The translations under genes and the position numbers were made by a program. A DNA stretch of 64,000 bases from Lachnospiraceae bacterium (lineage in GTDB: Bacteria > Bacillota > Clostridia > Lachnospirales > Lachnospiraceae), in the NCBI GenBank assembly GCA_022791755.1, contig JAAVZR010000008.1, positions 1 to 64,000 on the forward strand. Reading direction: 5' to 3'. Below are positions 45,681 through 55,147 of the stretch, piece by piece (the first letter of the stretch is position 1; each line of letters starts with the position of its first letter). A model generated the notes under the pieces. That model saw nothing but the letters and a program-made list of their open reading frames with translations. It ran no database searches and was not told the DNA's origin.

Positions 45681-45709
45681 TTGACACCCTTCGTCCGATA
45701 ATCTATACT
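45681..45709 (+). promoter_or_regulatory. Promoter of the OLD nuclease gene, related to the 6307 repeat
   Basis: TTGACA (45681-45686), 17-nt spacer, TATACT (45704-45709). The spacer matches the holB promoter repeat at 13 of 17 positions (shared CTTCGTC and GATAAT). Start codon 31 nt after the -10. Confidence 0.85.
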
Positions 45710-45740
45710 ATTATTAAAACGTTCATGACAGGAGCACCCC

Positions 45741-47591
45741 ATGAAAATCACAGCTCTTCGCATACGAAACTTTAAATCCATTCACGATATCAGCATTCAG
45801 GACATAGAGAATGCTCTGATTCTGGTGGGACAGAATAACACCGGCAAGACCACGGTGTTAGACGCCATACGGGCAGTGGGCGGGGAATATAAGGCGGGGC
45901 CTGCTGATTTCGGGGAGGCAGGAGCGAATATCGAGATCAGCGTGACGCTGGGCTTCTCGGAGAAGGATCTGGATCTCTTAAGGCGACGGGGCGTGGTGAG
46001 TCAGTACCGGAGAAAGGAAGCCTGGATGCAGGACTTTAGCCGGAAGCTGCCGTCCTATGGGGACGGGAAGCTTTCCTTTACCATGTCGGTGAACCGCAGC
46101 GGCCGGATCCGGTATCAGGATGGAGTCAATAAGGACAATCCGTATCTGAGGGAAGTGTTTCCGAAGATCTATCATGTGGACACGGAACGCCGTGTGGAGC
46201 AGCTGCAGAGAGACCTGCTGCTTCTTCAGGAGGATGAGATCGTCCAGCGGATGCGCTCCGGCTGCTGCATGTTTGACCAGGCTAAAAGATGTACCGGCTG
46301 CTTTCGCTGTATCGGACTGATCGAGCAGAAAAGCCCGGCCGATTTAAACGCCTTTGAGGTGTCGAAGCTTCTGGACTATAAGCTGTATCAGCTGAACCTG
46401 GATGCTTTTGCGAAAAAGGTCAACGAGAGCTTTCATAAAAACGGGGGCAGGGAGAAGATCCTCTATGCCATGAACCGGGACCTGGAGAAGATCCTGCAAG
46501 TGACGACGCAGATCTGCCCTCCGGGACAGAATGTTCCCCGTTCCATCGCCCGTATGGGCAAGGGAATGCGTTCGATCTATCTGTTTTCCCTGCTGGAGGC
46601 ATACACACAGATCGAGGAGAATCTTCCCAGCATCATCATGATCGAGGATCCGGAGATCTTTCTGCACCCCAGCCTTCAGAAGGTGTGCGGCCGGATTCTG
46701 TACCGGCTGGCCGGTAAAAATCAGGTCATTTTCACGACGCACTCTCCCAATCTTCTGCCTAATTTTAACAGCCGGCAGATCCGCCAGGTAGTCCACGGGG
46801 AGGACGGCTGCTCTGCGGTCCGCGAAAAGACGGATATCAGCGCGATCTTAGATGATCTGGGATATACGGCGGGAGATCTGATGAACGTAAACTTCGTGTT
46901 TATCGTGGAGGGAAAGCAGGATAAGTCGCGCCTGCCGTTACTGCTTCATAAATATTATTCGGAGGTGACCGATGAGGACGGAAATATGTCCCGCATCGCC
47001 ATCATTACGACGAACAGCTGCACCAATATCAAGACCTACGCGAATCTGAAGTACATGAACCGGATCTATCTGCGGGATCAGTTTATCATGGTCCGAGACA
47101 GCGACGGCAAGGATCCCGCCGCGCTGCGCAGCCAGCTGTGCCGGTACTATGAGGAGCGAAACAGGGAGGATGCGGATAAGCTGCCCCGGGTCCGCCCGGA
47201 CAATGTGCTGATTCTGAAATACTATTCCTTTGAGAATTATTTTCTGAATCCGTCCGTCATGGCCAGTCTCGGGATCGTGGAGTCGGAGGAGGCTTTTTAC
47301 CGGATATTTCTGGAGAAATGGAAGGAATATCTGCATCGGATCGCCAGCGGACGCCGTCTTATGCAGGTCCTGGGAAGAGGGCTGGAGACTGTGGAGGATG
47401 TGCGGGAGCATATGGAGGAAATCCGGATTCATATGCGGGGGCATAATCTGTATGATATCTTTTACGGCAGATATAAGGAGCAGGAGAAGGAGCTTTTGAA
47501 GCGCTATATCGACCTTGCGCCCCGAGAGGATTTTCAGGATATTCTGGACGCCCTGGAGAGGTTTTCCTATTTTGAGAGCCGGAGAGTGTAA
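45741..47591 (+). CDS. OLD-family ATPase-TOPRIM nuclease with a cysteine cluster
   Basis: 616 aa. N-terminal ABC-type ATPase: LRIRNFKSIHDISI, Walker A GQNNTGKT (30-37), Walker B SIIMIEDPE (297-305), switch His in FTTHSPNLLP. C-terminal TOPRIM nuclease: catalytic Glu390 in FIVEGKQDK and D453-S-D455 in VRDSDGKD. Between the ATPase halves is C175-C176-x7-C184-x2-C187-x2-C190, room for a zinc or Fe-S site. OLD proteins act in phage defense or DNA repair (GajA, PARIS AriA, P2 Old). No GajB-type helicase or toxin partner is adjacent, so it would be a solitary class member. Confidence 0.88.
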   Translation: MKITALRIRNFKSIHDISIQDIENALILVGQNNTGKTTVLDAIRAVGGEYKAGPADFGEAGANIEISVTLGFSEKDLDLLRRRGVVSQYRRKEAWMQDFSRKLPSYGDGKLSFTMSVNRSGRIRYQDGVNKDNPYLREVFPKIYHVDTERRVEQLQRDLLLLQEDEIVQRMRSGCCMFDQAKRCTGCFRCIGLIEQKSPADLNAFEVSKLLDYKLYQLNLDAFAKKVNESFHKNGGREKILYAMNRDLEKILQVTTQICPPGQNVPRSIARMGKGMRSIYLFSLLEAYTQIEENLPSIIMIEDPEIFLHPSLQKVCGRILYRLAGKNQVIFTTHSPNLLPNFNSRQIRQVVHGEDGCSAVREKTDISAILDDLGYTAGDLMNVNFVFIVEGKQDKSRLPLLLHKYYSEVTDEDGNMSRIAIITTNSCTNIKTYANLKYMNRIYLRDQFIMVRDSDGKDPAALRSQLCRYYEERNREDADKLPRVRPDNVLILKYYSFENYFLNPSVMASLGIVESEEAFYRIFLEKWKEYLHRIASGRRLMQVLGRGLETVEDVREHMEEIRIHMRGHNLYDIFYGRYKEQEKELLKRYIDLAPREDFQDILDALERFSYFESRRV

Positions 47592-47727
47592 ACGATGTGA
47601 CAGGAGGGCGGAACCGGCGGCTTTTGCCGGCAGAGACACCACATCCCGGGACAGAGCGCCCATATGGTCGGCGCCCTTAGCTCAAAGGGGAGCGTGCCTC
47701 TGCCGGGAACGGATTTTCAGACACGCT

Positions 47728-48720
47728 CTAGGGGAGGAGCTTCAGCCTGCGGTATGAGGCGGGGCTCATCTGATAGATGGTTTCAAACTTTTTATAAAAG
47801 TATCCCAGGTTTTCATAGCCCACCCGTGCGGCGATATCAGAGACGGACAGATCGGTATTGGACAGATAGAAGCAGGCCTGGCTCATCCTCTGCAAGATGA
47901 GAAGCTCCTTAAAGGACCGGCCGGTATTCTTTTTGATAAAGGCGCTCAGGTAATTGGGATGAAAGCCAAAATACCCGGCTGTCTCCTTAAGGGTAGCCGT
48001 GAGGCTGTGGGCCTCGATGTATTGAAGGATCTCCATGATCTGACGGATGGTATGGTCGCGGGAGGCAAGCTGGCGGTCCCGGTACTGGCGCATGATCTCG
48101 CAGAAGAGCAGTATCATATAGGCGTCGATCATCTTATCGCTGCAGATACCCGGATCATAGTATTCGCACAGGATATTCTGAATCACGGAATGGATCGGGT
48201 TTTCTTGCCGTTTTGTAAAAAGAAGATACTGATCGTGAGCCGCATTGGCGGAGAGGGTATTGATGAGAAACTGGTTAATCAGCCCGTTATCCCCCAGCCG
48301 GTAGAGAAATCCCTGGGTCAGGTATTCCCGGCGCATTTCTATGGTGATGACAATATCGCTTTCCTCCAGATATCGGACGCTGTGGGGGACATTGGTATCC
48401 AGAAGGCAGATATCCCCCTGATTCATGGCTACGGATGTTCCGTTGATGACCTGCGTGCACGTTCCGGCATAGACATAGAGAAATTCGATCACCGTGTGGA
48501 TATGCTCCGGAATATAGGTGAAACGGGATTCCTTGTTTACGCAGACATATTTGTTTTCAAACAGCTTATTAAAAGAAAATTGATAGACCTGACGCCCCTG
48601 GAAAGAAATCCGGGGGATTTTTTCGTAACGGGGGGACAGTACACGGCGTTCTGTCGACCGGTGCCTTTTTTCCGAGTCGGTATACCGGAAGAGAAACGTA
48701 TTCAGATCTTCTGGCTTCAC
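47728..48720 (-). CDS. AraC-family transcriptional regulator
   Basis: 330 aa. N-terminal cupin-like sensor (about 60-130; HIHTVIEFLYVYAG, GDICLLDTNVPH), C-terminal double HTH (about 235-330; ATLKETAGYFGFHPNYLSAF and VSDIAARVGYENLGYFYKKF). Divergent from the PTS EIIBC-GH1 pair at 48982, so it likely controls uptake and use of that sugar. A weak GAGCGTG/CACGCTC hairpin (47690-47728) spans its stop. Confidence 0.92.
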   Translation of the reverse strand: MKPEDLNTFLFRYTDSEKRHRSTERRVLSPRYEKIPRISFQGRQVYQFSFNKLFENKYVCVNKESRFTYIPEHIHTVIEFLYVYAGTCTQVINGTSVAMNQGDICLLDTNVPHSVRYLEESDIVITIEMRREYLTQGFLYRLGDNGLINQFLINTLSANAAHDQYLLFTKRQENPIHSVIQNILCEYYDPGICSDKMIDAYMILLFCEIMRQYRDRQLASRDHTIRQIMEILQYIEAHSLTATLKETAGYFGFHPNYLSAFIKKNTGRSFKELLILQRMSQACFYLSNTDLSVSDIAARVGYENLGYFYKKFETIYQMSPASYRRLKLLP

Positions 48721-48981
48721 AGGCTTTTCCTTTCTGCCTCAGGGGGAGGGGACTGGGAGCGGAGCAGGGTTGCCGGGCACAGGGCGCGGAGGCAGTCCCG
48801 GGGTATCGTGGGATCAGGAAGCCTTTCCCGGCCTCCTGCCCTGAGAGTATCATAATACCTTAAGTTTGGTAAGTCAACAAGTTACGGGGCGAAATTGTGA
48901 AACGAGTGTTAAGGGGCTAAGATGGCGATGTAAAGCCGGTAAGGCAAAACATCACAAATCTTATAAGGGGGAAACAAAAGG

Positions 48982-50361
48982 ATGAAGGATACGTCAAAGC
49001 TTGAGTACGGAAAGATGTGTCAGGAGATTCTGGAGGCTGTGGGAGGAAGCGCAAATATCAAAAATGTGTTTCACTGTGTGACGCGCCTGCGAATCGTTCC
49101 GGTGAACCGGGATGCGGTGGATATGGATAAGCTCAACAGCGTGAGCGGCCTTTTAAAGGTGGTGGAATCCAGCGGACAGCTGCAATGTGTCGTGGGGACG
49201 CATGTTCAGGAGGTTTTCGCGGATTTTCTGGAAGTGTCCGGGGTGAAGGGCGATGCAGAGGCGACGCCTGAGAACGGGGAACAGAAGATGGAGGAGAAGA
49301 AACAGAATATCATCACCAAGGGACTGAATACGCTGGCCTCCTGCGTGACCCCGGGCCTCTACGCCATCGTGGCCGGCGGTATGATTAAGGGAATTATCTC
49401 GCTGATTACGGCCATCGGTCTGGTGTCATCCAAATCGGATATTATCACGGTCTTAAACGCAGTGGGAGACGCGCCGTTTTATTTCATGCCCTTTACCATC
49501 GGCTATGCGGCGGCCAAGCGCTTTAAGGTGAAGGAGATCTTTGGTATCATGACGGCGGGAATCTTAATGTACTCCACGTTTCTGTCTCCGGCGGAAGGGA
49601 TCACAGGCTACAGCTTCGGACTGTTTCAGATCCCGGCCTATAACTATAAGGGATCCATTTTCCCGGTGATCCTGTCAGTGTGGATCTTCTCTCTGATCTT
49701 TCACTTTATTGATAAGCATATGCCTAAAAACCTTCGGATCGTCTTTTCCGGCGCCCTGTCATTCCTGATTGCGGCTCCTCTGTTTTTGGGCTTTGCGGCC
49801 CCCATCGGCAACTGGATCGCTGTGGGCATGACCAGCGGCTTCGCCTGGCTCTTCACGAACGCAGGCCCCTTTGCCGGCGCTCTGTTCTGTGGGATCATTC
49901 CCCTCACGATCATCTTTGGAATCAAGGGATGGTCCGCCGTGGAGCTGCAGAATCTGTCCAGTCTGGGATATGACTATATGCTTCCTAACTTCTTTTACTC
50001 CAATCTGGCCGTATCCGGAGCGGTGCTGGCCCGTGCGCTTAAGATGAAGGCCGGGGAGCAGAAATCCGCCGCCGTGTCCACCGGGCTGGTGTGCATTCTG
50101 GGAATTACGGAACCGGCATTATACGGCATCGCTCTGCCGGAGAAGAAGCCTCTCTATGCAGCCATGGCCGGAGGAGCCATCGCCGGTGCGGCAGCCATGA
50201 TACTGGGAGTGGTGACCTACGCCTTCTCCATGCCGGGCATCACCAGTATCGCCACCTATATGGATTCGGGAAATAACTTTTTGATGCTGTTAGTGGTCAT
50301 GGTAATCGCGTGGGCTTCTTCCTTCGCCATTTCCTTTATGCTGACAAAGAAAGAAAAATAA
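48982..50361 (+). CDS. PTS EIIBC component, beta-glucoside-type
   Basis: 459 aa. EIIB domain (about 10-90) with phospho-Cys in FHCVTRLRI; linker; EIIC with about ten membrane segments (120-455), containing GITEPALYGIALP, the Glc-family sugar-binding loop. No EIIA, so phosphate must come from an EIIA elsewhere. Imports and phosphorylates a beta-glucoside. Ribosome site AAGGGGG upstream; 15 nt before the GH1 gene, an obvious operon. Confidence 0.92.
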   Translation: MKDTSKLEYGKMCQEILEAVGGSANIKNVFHCVTRLRIVPVNRDAVDMDKLNSVSGLLKVVESSGQLQCVVGTHVQEVFADFLEVSGVKGDAEATPENGEQKMEEKKQNIITKGLNTLASCVTPGLYAIVAGGMIKGIISLITAIGLVSSKSDIITVLNAVGDAPFYFMPFTIGYAAAKRFKVKEIFGIMTAGILMYSTFLSPAEGITGYSFGLFQIPAYNYKGSIFPVILSVWIFSLIFHFIDKHMPKNLRIVFSGALSFLIAAPLFLGFAAPIGNWIAVGMTSGFAWLFTNAGPFAGALFCGIIPLTIIFGIKGWSAVELQNLSSLGYDYMLPNFFYSNLAVSGAVLARALKMKAGEQKSAAVSTGLVCILGITEPALYGIALPEKKPLYAAMAGGAIAGAAAMILGVVTYAFSMPGITSIATYMDSGNNFLMLLVVMVIAWASSFAISFMLTKKEK

Positions 50362-51843
<1,482 letters not shown>

Positions 51844-51881
51844 GCGCCGAAATATAAGAGTTTGGCACAAGTATGAGGACC

Positions 51882-51947
51882 CGGCCAGGGAAGGTACAAA
51901 AAACCCTGGCCGCCACTCAATAAGCGCCCTGCTTATGCACATTTTTT
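51882..51947 (+). terminator. Hairpins after the GH1 gene
   Basis: CGGCCAGGG (51882-51890) pairs with CCCTGGCCG (51904-51912) but lacks a T-run; next, ATAAGC (51920-51925) pairs with GCTTAT (51931-51936), followed by GCACATTTTTT. The second is the likelier terminator. Confidence 0.55.
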
Positions 51948-51949
51948 AC

Positions 51950-52458
51950 CTATCCGATGCCTTCCGCTTTTTCGTACCGGCAGTAGCCGGTAACACGGAT
52001 TTCTGCTCCATATTTCCTGCTTTGGGCTGTTAAGAACTGTCCGACGGTCATGGAGTCATCTTTAATGAATAGCTGCTCTAACAGGCAATGTGTTTTCATA
52101 TACTTGCTGATCCTGCCCTGATAGATTTGTTCAATCACCTTTTCAGGCTTGACGCTGAGTTCTTTGTCACTGGCAATGTCGAGCCAGGTCTTTTCCGATC
52201 CCTTTGACCGCCTCCCTGTTGTTGATCCCCTTTGTGTCAAGATTGAGAATCACGCCGTATTTTCCGTTCAGGTGCATATAGGCGATCGGGCAGTCTCCGG
52301 TCAGCGCTTCAAAGCGACAGTTCCATACCCATGGCCTTGATGAGATGGATCGTCTGCTGTACATCGTTTTCTGCTTCGGTGAGCGCCCTTTTACAGTCAA
52401 GCGGACCGGCTCCGGTTTGCTCTCTTAACAGTTGTATATTTTGAATATTAACAGTCAT
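51950..52458 (-). pseudogene. tsf: Decayed elongation factor Ts gene
   Basis: Three minus-strand frames together spell an EF-Ts. ATG 52458 begins MTVNIQNIQLLREQTGAGPL then DCKRALTEAENDVQQTIHLIKAMG (UBA-like N-terminus), stopping at 52309. A second frame continues ALTGDCPIAYMHLNGKYGVI and KDLARHC. The third gives KPEKVIEQIYQGRISKY, CLLEQLFIKDDSMTVGQFL and the end RYEKAEGIG. Normal EF-Ts has about 300 residues; here the middle is deleted and there are at least two frameshifts. A working tsf must lie elsewhere. Confidence 0.85.
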
Positions 52459-52749
52459 TTTTGTTCTTTTTTTTGTAATGTTCTAATCCCTCACGGAACT
52501 GCTGAATCCAGCGCAGCTCCGCTTCACATATCCGGACAAAGTTGTCGTAAATTATTTCCCACACAAAGTGCTCTTGCTCCGACCGGTTGGGGAAATTTTC
52601 AGCAGGGTACGGACAGCCTGTTTTTTTCTGCCGGAATCGTTGTCTGCATACAAGCAATCAATGGAATACATCCGGATATTGCTTGCTAACTTCCGCTTTT
52701 TAACACTTGTAATGCCAAATTTATCGCTGAAAAACGGCCCAATCTCCAT
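52448..52749 (-). pseudogene. Broken ORF of unknown type, upstream of the tsf remnant
   Basis: Two overlapping minus-strand frames (52552-52749 and 52448-52657) may be halves of one shifted gene; the second reads FVWEIIYDNFVRICEAELRW and QQFREGLEHY, an alpha-helical C-terminus like those of small transcription regulators. I do not recognise the family. Flanks the EF-Ts remnant directly. Confidence 0.35.
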
Positions 52750-52777
52750 TGAGTAAAATAGAGCTATATGATAGAAT
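52749..52777 (+). promoter_or_regulatory. Promoter for the zinc-ribbon-like gene
   Basis: TTGAGT (52749-52754), 17-nt spacer, TAGAAT (52772-52777). Confidence 0.65.
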
Positions 52778-52823
52778 AGTTGGAAATATCAGATGAACAG
52801 ATCGGAAGCTGTGAGGAAGAAAT

Positions 52824-53300
52824 ATGGAACGCCTAAAAGATTATTGTTTAGACGTATGCATTATAGATGGTCTGCAAACATATGTAATCTCTCCTGCAAA
52901 GTATGGTGTTTTGATAAAAGATAACGAGCTTTTACATTATTTGAAAAGAACAGATAAGAATCTACTTCCCTATATTGAGATGGCCAGGGAAATGGGTATA
53001 GATAAACTATATCTTGCTTTTGTAAATGTTCCTTCTTTTGTAAGAAAATTCCAAATGTCACCTGTGCTTTGTTATAAAAATGAAAACCGGTTTTATCATG
53101 TGCATTACCGAAATACATGGATGTGCAGAGAATGTAAGCATATAATGAATAAGCCGATCATCATGCCAATGGTTGAAGCCGATATAACAATTTATCATTG
53201 CTCTGAAAATAAATATCCTGATATTCCGTCGATTTTTCAAAAAGTAAAATGTCCAAAGTGCGGCAGGTTACTGCAAAATCATTTGATTATCCTTAAATAG
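52824..53300 (+). CDS. Hypothetical protein with two CxxC pairs
   Basis: 158 aa. I do not recognise it. Cysteine pairs in WMCRECKHIM and VKCPKCGRLL could form one zinc ribbon. No membrane segment or signal peptide. Codon use and base content are clearly more AT-rich than the surrounding metabolic genes, suggesting transfer. AGGAAG precedes the ATG; its own promoter is at 52749. Followed after 65 bp by a membrane protein of similar composition. Confidence 0.7.
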   Translation: MERLKDYCLDVCIIDGLQTYVISPAKYGVLIKDNELLHYLKRTDKNLLPYIEMAREMGIDKLYLAFVNVPSFVRKFQMSPVLCYKNENRFYHVHYRNTWMCRECKHIMNKPIIMPMVEADITIYHCSENKYPDIPSIFQKVKCPKCGRLLQNHLIILK

Positions 53301-53365
53301 CGCAGCTTCCAAATTTATCAGAAACCAAAACGGGGCTGTCGGGAAAACTTTGGAGGATCTGGAAC

Positions 53366-53917
53366 ATGCCTAAAATAATGAATTTTACCACGGCTTTTTG
53401 CTTTGTAATGGCGATTCTTACAACTATATTATATGGCTTTTCTGGCAGTGAAATATATATCATACTGGCTATTACTTTTGGCACAATTACCTACCATTTG
53501 GGAATGCGACTGCTTGTTGGCTTGCTTTATAATATTGGAATGAAGAATAGAGCAGATCCAACGAAGAAATGGTATCAGATTCATTCATGGGAAAGCAGGC
53601 TATATCAATTTTTGAGAGTAAAGAAGTGGAAAGCTAAAATGCCTACTTATAATCCGGATACGTTTTCAAACAAAAAACATACATGGGATGAAATAGCACA
53701 GGCGATGTGTCAATCTGAATTAGTGCATGAAACGAACATGGTACTTAGCTTTGTTCCGCTTATGGCTTCGGTGCGTTTCGGCGCATTCAGTGTGTTTCTT
53801 ATAACATCCGTATGCAGCGCCGTATTTGATTTGATATTTGTTATTATACAGAGATACAACAGATCCCGTGTCGTAAAAATGGTCCTGCGACAGAGACAGG
53901 ATTTTCAGGAAAAATAA
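53366..53917 (+). CDS. Small membrane protein, weakly like CrtO-type acyltransferases
   Basis: 183 aa. About four membrane segments (10-27, 29-55, 125-140, 143-163). The central WESRLYQFLRVKKWKAKMP and a later SELVHETN resemble the glycosyl-4,4'-diaponeurosporenoate acyltransferase (CrtO) family pattern of RxxK-W-K...P and a following HE. No carotenoid genes are near, so real function is open. GGAGG lies upstream of the ATG. AT-rich like its neighbour. Confidence 0.6.
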   Translation: MPKIMNFTTAFCFVMAILTTILYGFSGSEIYIILAITFGTITYHLGMRLLVGLLYNIGMKNRADPTKKWYQIHSWESRLYQFLRVKKWKAKMPTYNPDTFSNKKHTWDEIAQAMCQSELVHETNMVLSFVPLMASVRFGAFSVFLITSVCSAVFDLIFVIIQRYNRSRVVKMVLRQRQDFQEK

Positions 53918-54104
53918 ATGTCAGATAAGTACAGAAGCGTTTCTTTATAGAAGCCTTTGGACATGATGATATAACCTATGAAGAAGCGTGGGGAGGGGGG
54001 ATTCAGAAAGATTTTGAAGCAGATTGAAAGCATCCGTTTTGGAATGGGCGGCATTCTCCATATCTTCAAATAGCAGCTTCGGCGCCAAAATTTCCATCCC
54101 GGCC
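53918..54104. other. Spacer before thiT
   Basis: No gene with support. A minus-strand frame here (about 53938-54110) has no start signal or known family and is not called. The thiT promoter and riboswitch follow. Confidence 0.5.
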
Positions 54105-54133
54105 TTGACAATCTGTCAGGCCGGTATTATAAT
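54105..54133 (+). promoter_or_regulatory. Consensus promoter of the thiT riboswitch transcript
   Basis: TTGACA (54105-54110), 17-nt spacer, TATAAT (54128-54133), both hexamers perfect. The -35 lies in a near-palindrome GGCCTTGACA...TGTCAGGCC (54101-54122). Confidence 0.9.
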
Positions 54134-54194
54134 GGAGCCGGCGGGCAGGGAAAGGAACCCCTGCGAAATGCCATATATGATACATATACTTTTA

Positions 54195-54323
54195 GCTAGG
54201 GGAGCGCACTGCTGAGATCGGATGCTCCGCCCGTATTTCATGGAAGCCGGAAACGGCCCGTGATATGGATCGGAATTCCTGACCCTCAATACCTGACCCG
54301 GATAATACCGGCGTAGGGAAGCT
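54195..54323 (+). ncRNA. TPP riboswitch
   Basis: THI-box signatures in order: AGGGGAGC (54198), GCTGAGATC (54211), then ACCCTCAATACCTGACCCGG, ATAATACCGGCGTAGGGAAG. The variable helix GAAGCCGGAAACGGCCC lies between. Thiamine pyrophosphate binding should lower thiT expression through the hairpin at 54347. Confidence 0.93.
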
Positions 54324-54346
54324 GTTAAAACACTTCGTTCGTGTCC

Positions 54347-54373
54347 CCTCCTGTATGCAAAGGAGGTTTTTTT
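54347..54373 (+). terminator. Riboswitch expression platform: terminator that contains the ribosome site
   Basis: CCTCCT (54347-54352) pairs with AGGAGG (54361-54366), then seven T. The 3' arm is the Shine-Dalgarno site of thiT (ATG 54374). The hairpin could stop transcription or hide the ribosome site. Confidence 0.75.
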
Positions 54374-55054
54374 ATGTCCATGTTCCTGATTTATGATGCA
54401 GAAAACGCGGAGTATCTGCTGCAACCGGCGGGCTATGGGATACTGGCAGTGCTGCTGCTGGCTTTGTTGGCCGCGATCCTGGTGCCTGGAGGCCGAAAGA
54501 CACCGGCAGGGGAGGCCGGGAGCCGCAAGACGAAGGAGATGGTGTTCTGTGCGGCGGCCATCGCCCTGGCCATGGTATCGTCCACCTATCTGAAACTGGG
54601 ATCCCTGCCCTTTGGCGGCTCGATTACCCTCTTCAGTATGCTGTTTGTAACGCTGATCGGATATTTCTACGGGGCCAGGACCGGGATCATGGCCGGTATG
54701 GCCTACGGGATTCTCCAGCTGATCACAGGACCATATATCTATGCGCCGTTGCAGGTGCTCTTAGACTATCCTCTGGCCTTCGGTGCGCTGGGGCTGAGCG
54801 GTTTATTCCGTGACCGCAGGCATGGACTGGTGACCGGATATTCCGTGGGTGTGGCGGGGCGTTATATCTGCCATGTGATATCCGGCTACGTATTTTTTGC
54901 CGAGTATGCGCCGGAGGGGATGAATCCTCTGGTGTACACGCTGCAATATAACCTTACCTATATCCTGCCGGAGATGGCGGCTACGATCGTCGTGCTGTGT
55001 GTTCCGGCGATGGCCAGGGCCATCGGCCAGGTGAAGAGGCAGGCGCTGGAATAA
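54374..55054 (+). CDS. thiT: ECF thiamine transporter substrate-binding subunit
   Basis: 226 aa, about six membrane segments. S-component of an energy-coupling-factor importer; works with shared EcfA/A'/T encoded elsewhere. Family sequence: STYLKLGSLPFGGSITLFSM, then GARTGIMAGMAYGILQLITG and LLDYPLAFGALGLSGLF, the ThiT thiamine-site helices. The TPP riboswitch in front confirms thiamine as substrate. ATG 54374 is 7 nt after GGAGG. Confidence 0.93.
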   Translation: MSMFLIYDAENAEYLLQPAGYGILAVLLLALLAAILVPGGRKTPAGEAGSRKTKEMVFCAAAIALAMVSSTYLKLGSLPFGGSITLFSMLFVTLIGYFYGARTGIMAGMAYGILQLITGPYIYAPLQVLLDYPLAFGALGLSGLFRDRRHGLVTGYSVGVAGRYICHVISGYVFFAEYAPEGMNPLVYTLQYNLTYILPEMAATIVVLCVPAMARAIGQVKRQALE

Positions 55055-55070
55055 AAAGAATACGTCCGCA

Positions 55071-55113
55071 AAAAGACCGCCGCCGGAATCGAAGGAACCG
55101 GCGGCGGTCTTTT
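55071..55113 (+). terminator. Bidirectional terminator
   Basis: AAAAGACCGCCGCCGG (55071-55086) pairs over 16 bp with CCGGCGGCGGTCTTTT (55098-55113). Lies between convergent thiT and the lactonase gene; A-run and T-run at the ends suit both directions. Confidence 0.93.
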
Positions 55114-55147
55114 GGATACAGGGGTGAAGATGAAACGTGAAAATGGG

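Noticed and set aside
45741-47591. Gabija system (GajA-GajB)
   Set aside because: The OLD nuclease has no adjacent UvrD-like GajB; the HelD-like helicase at 33426 is 12 kb away with typical HelD features.
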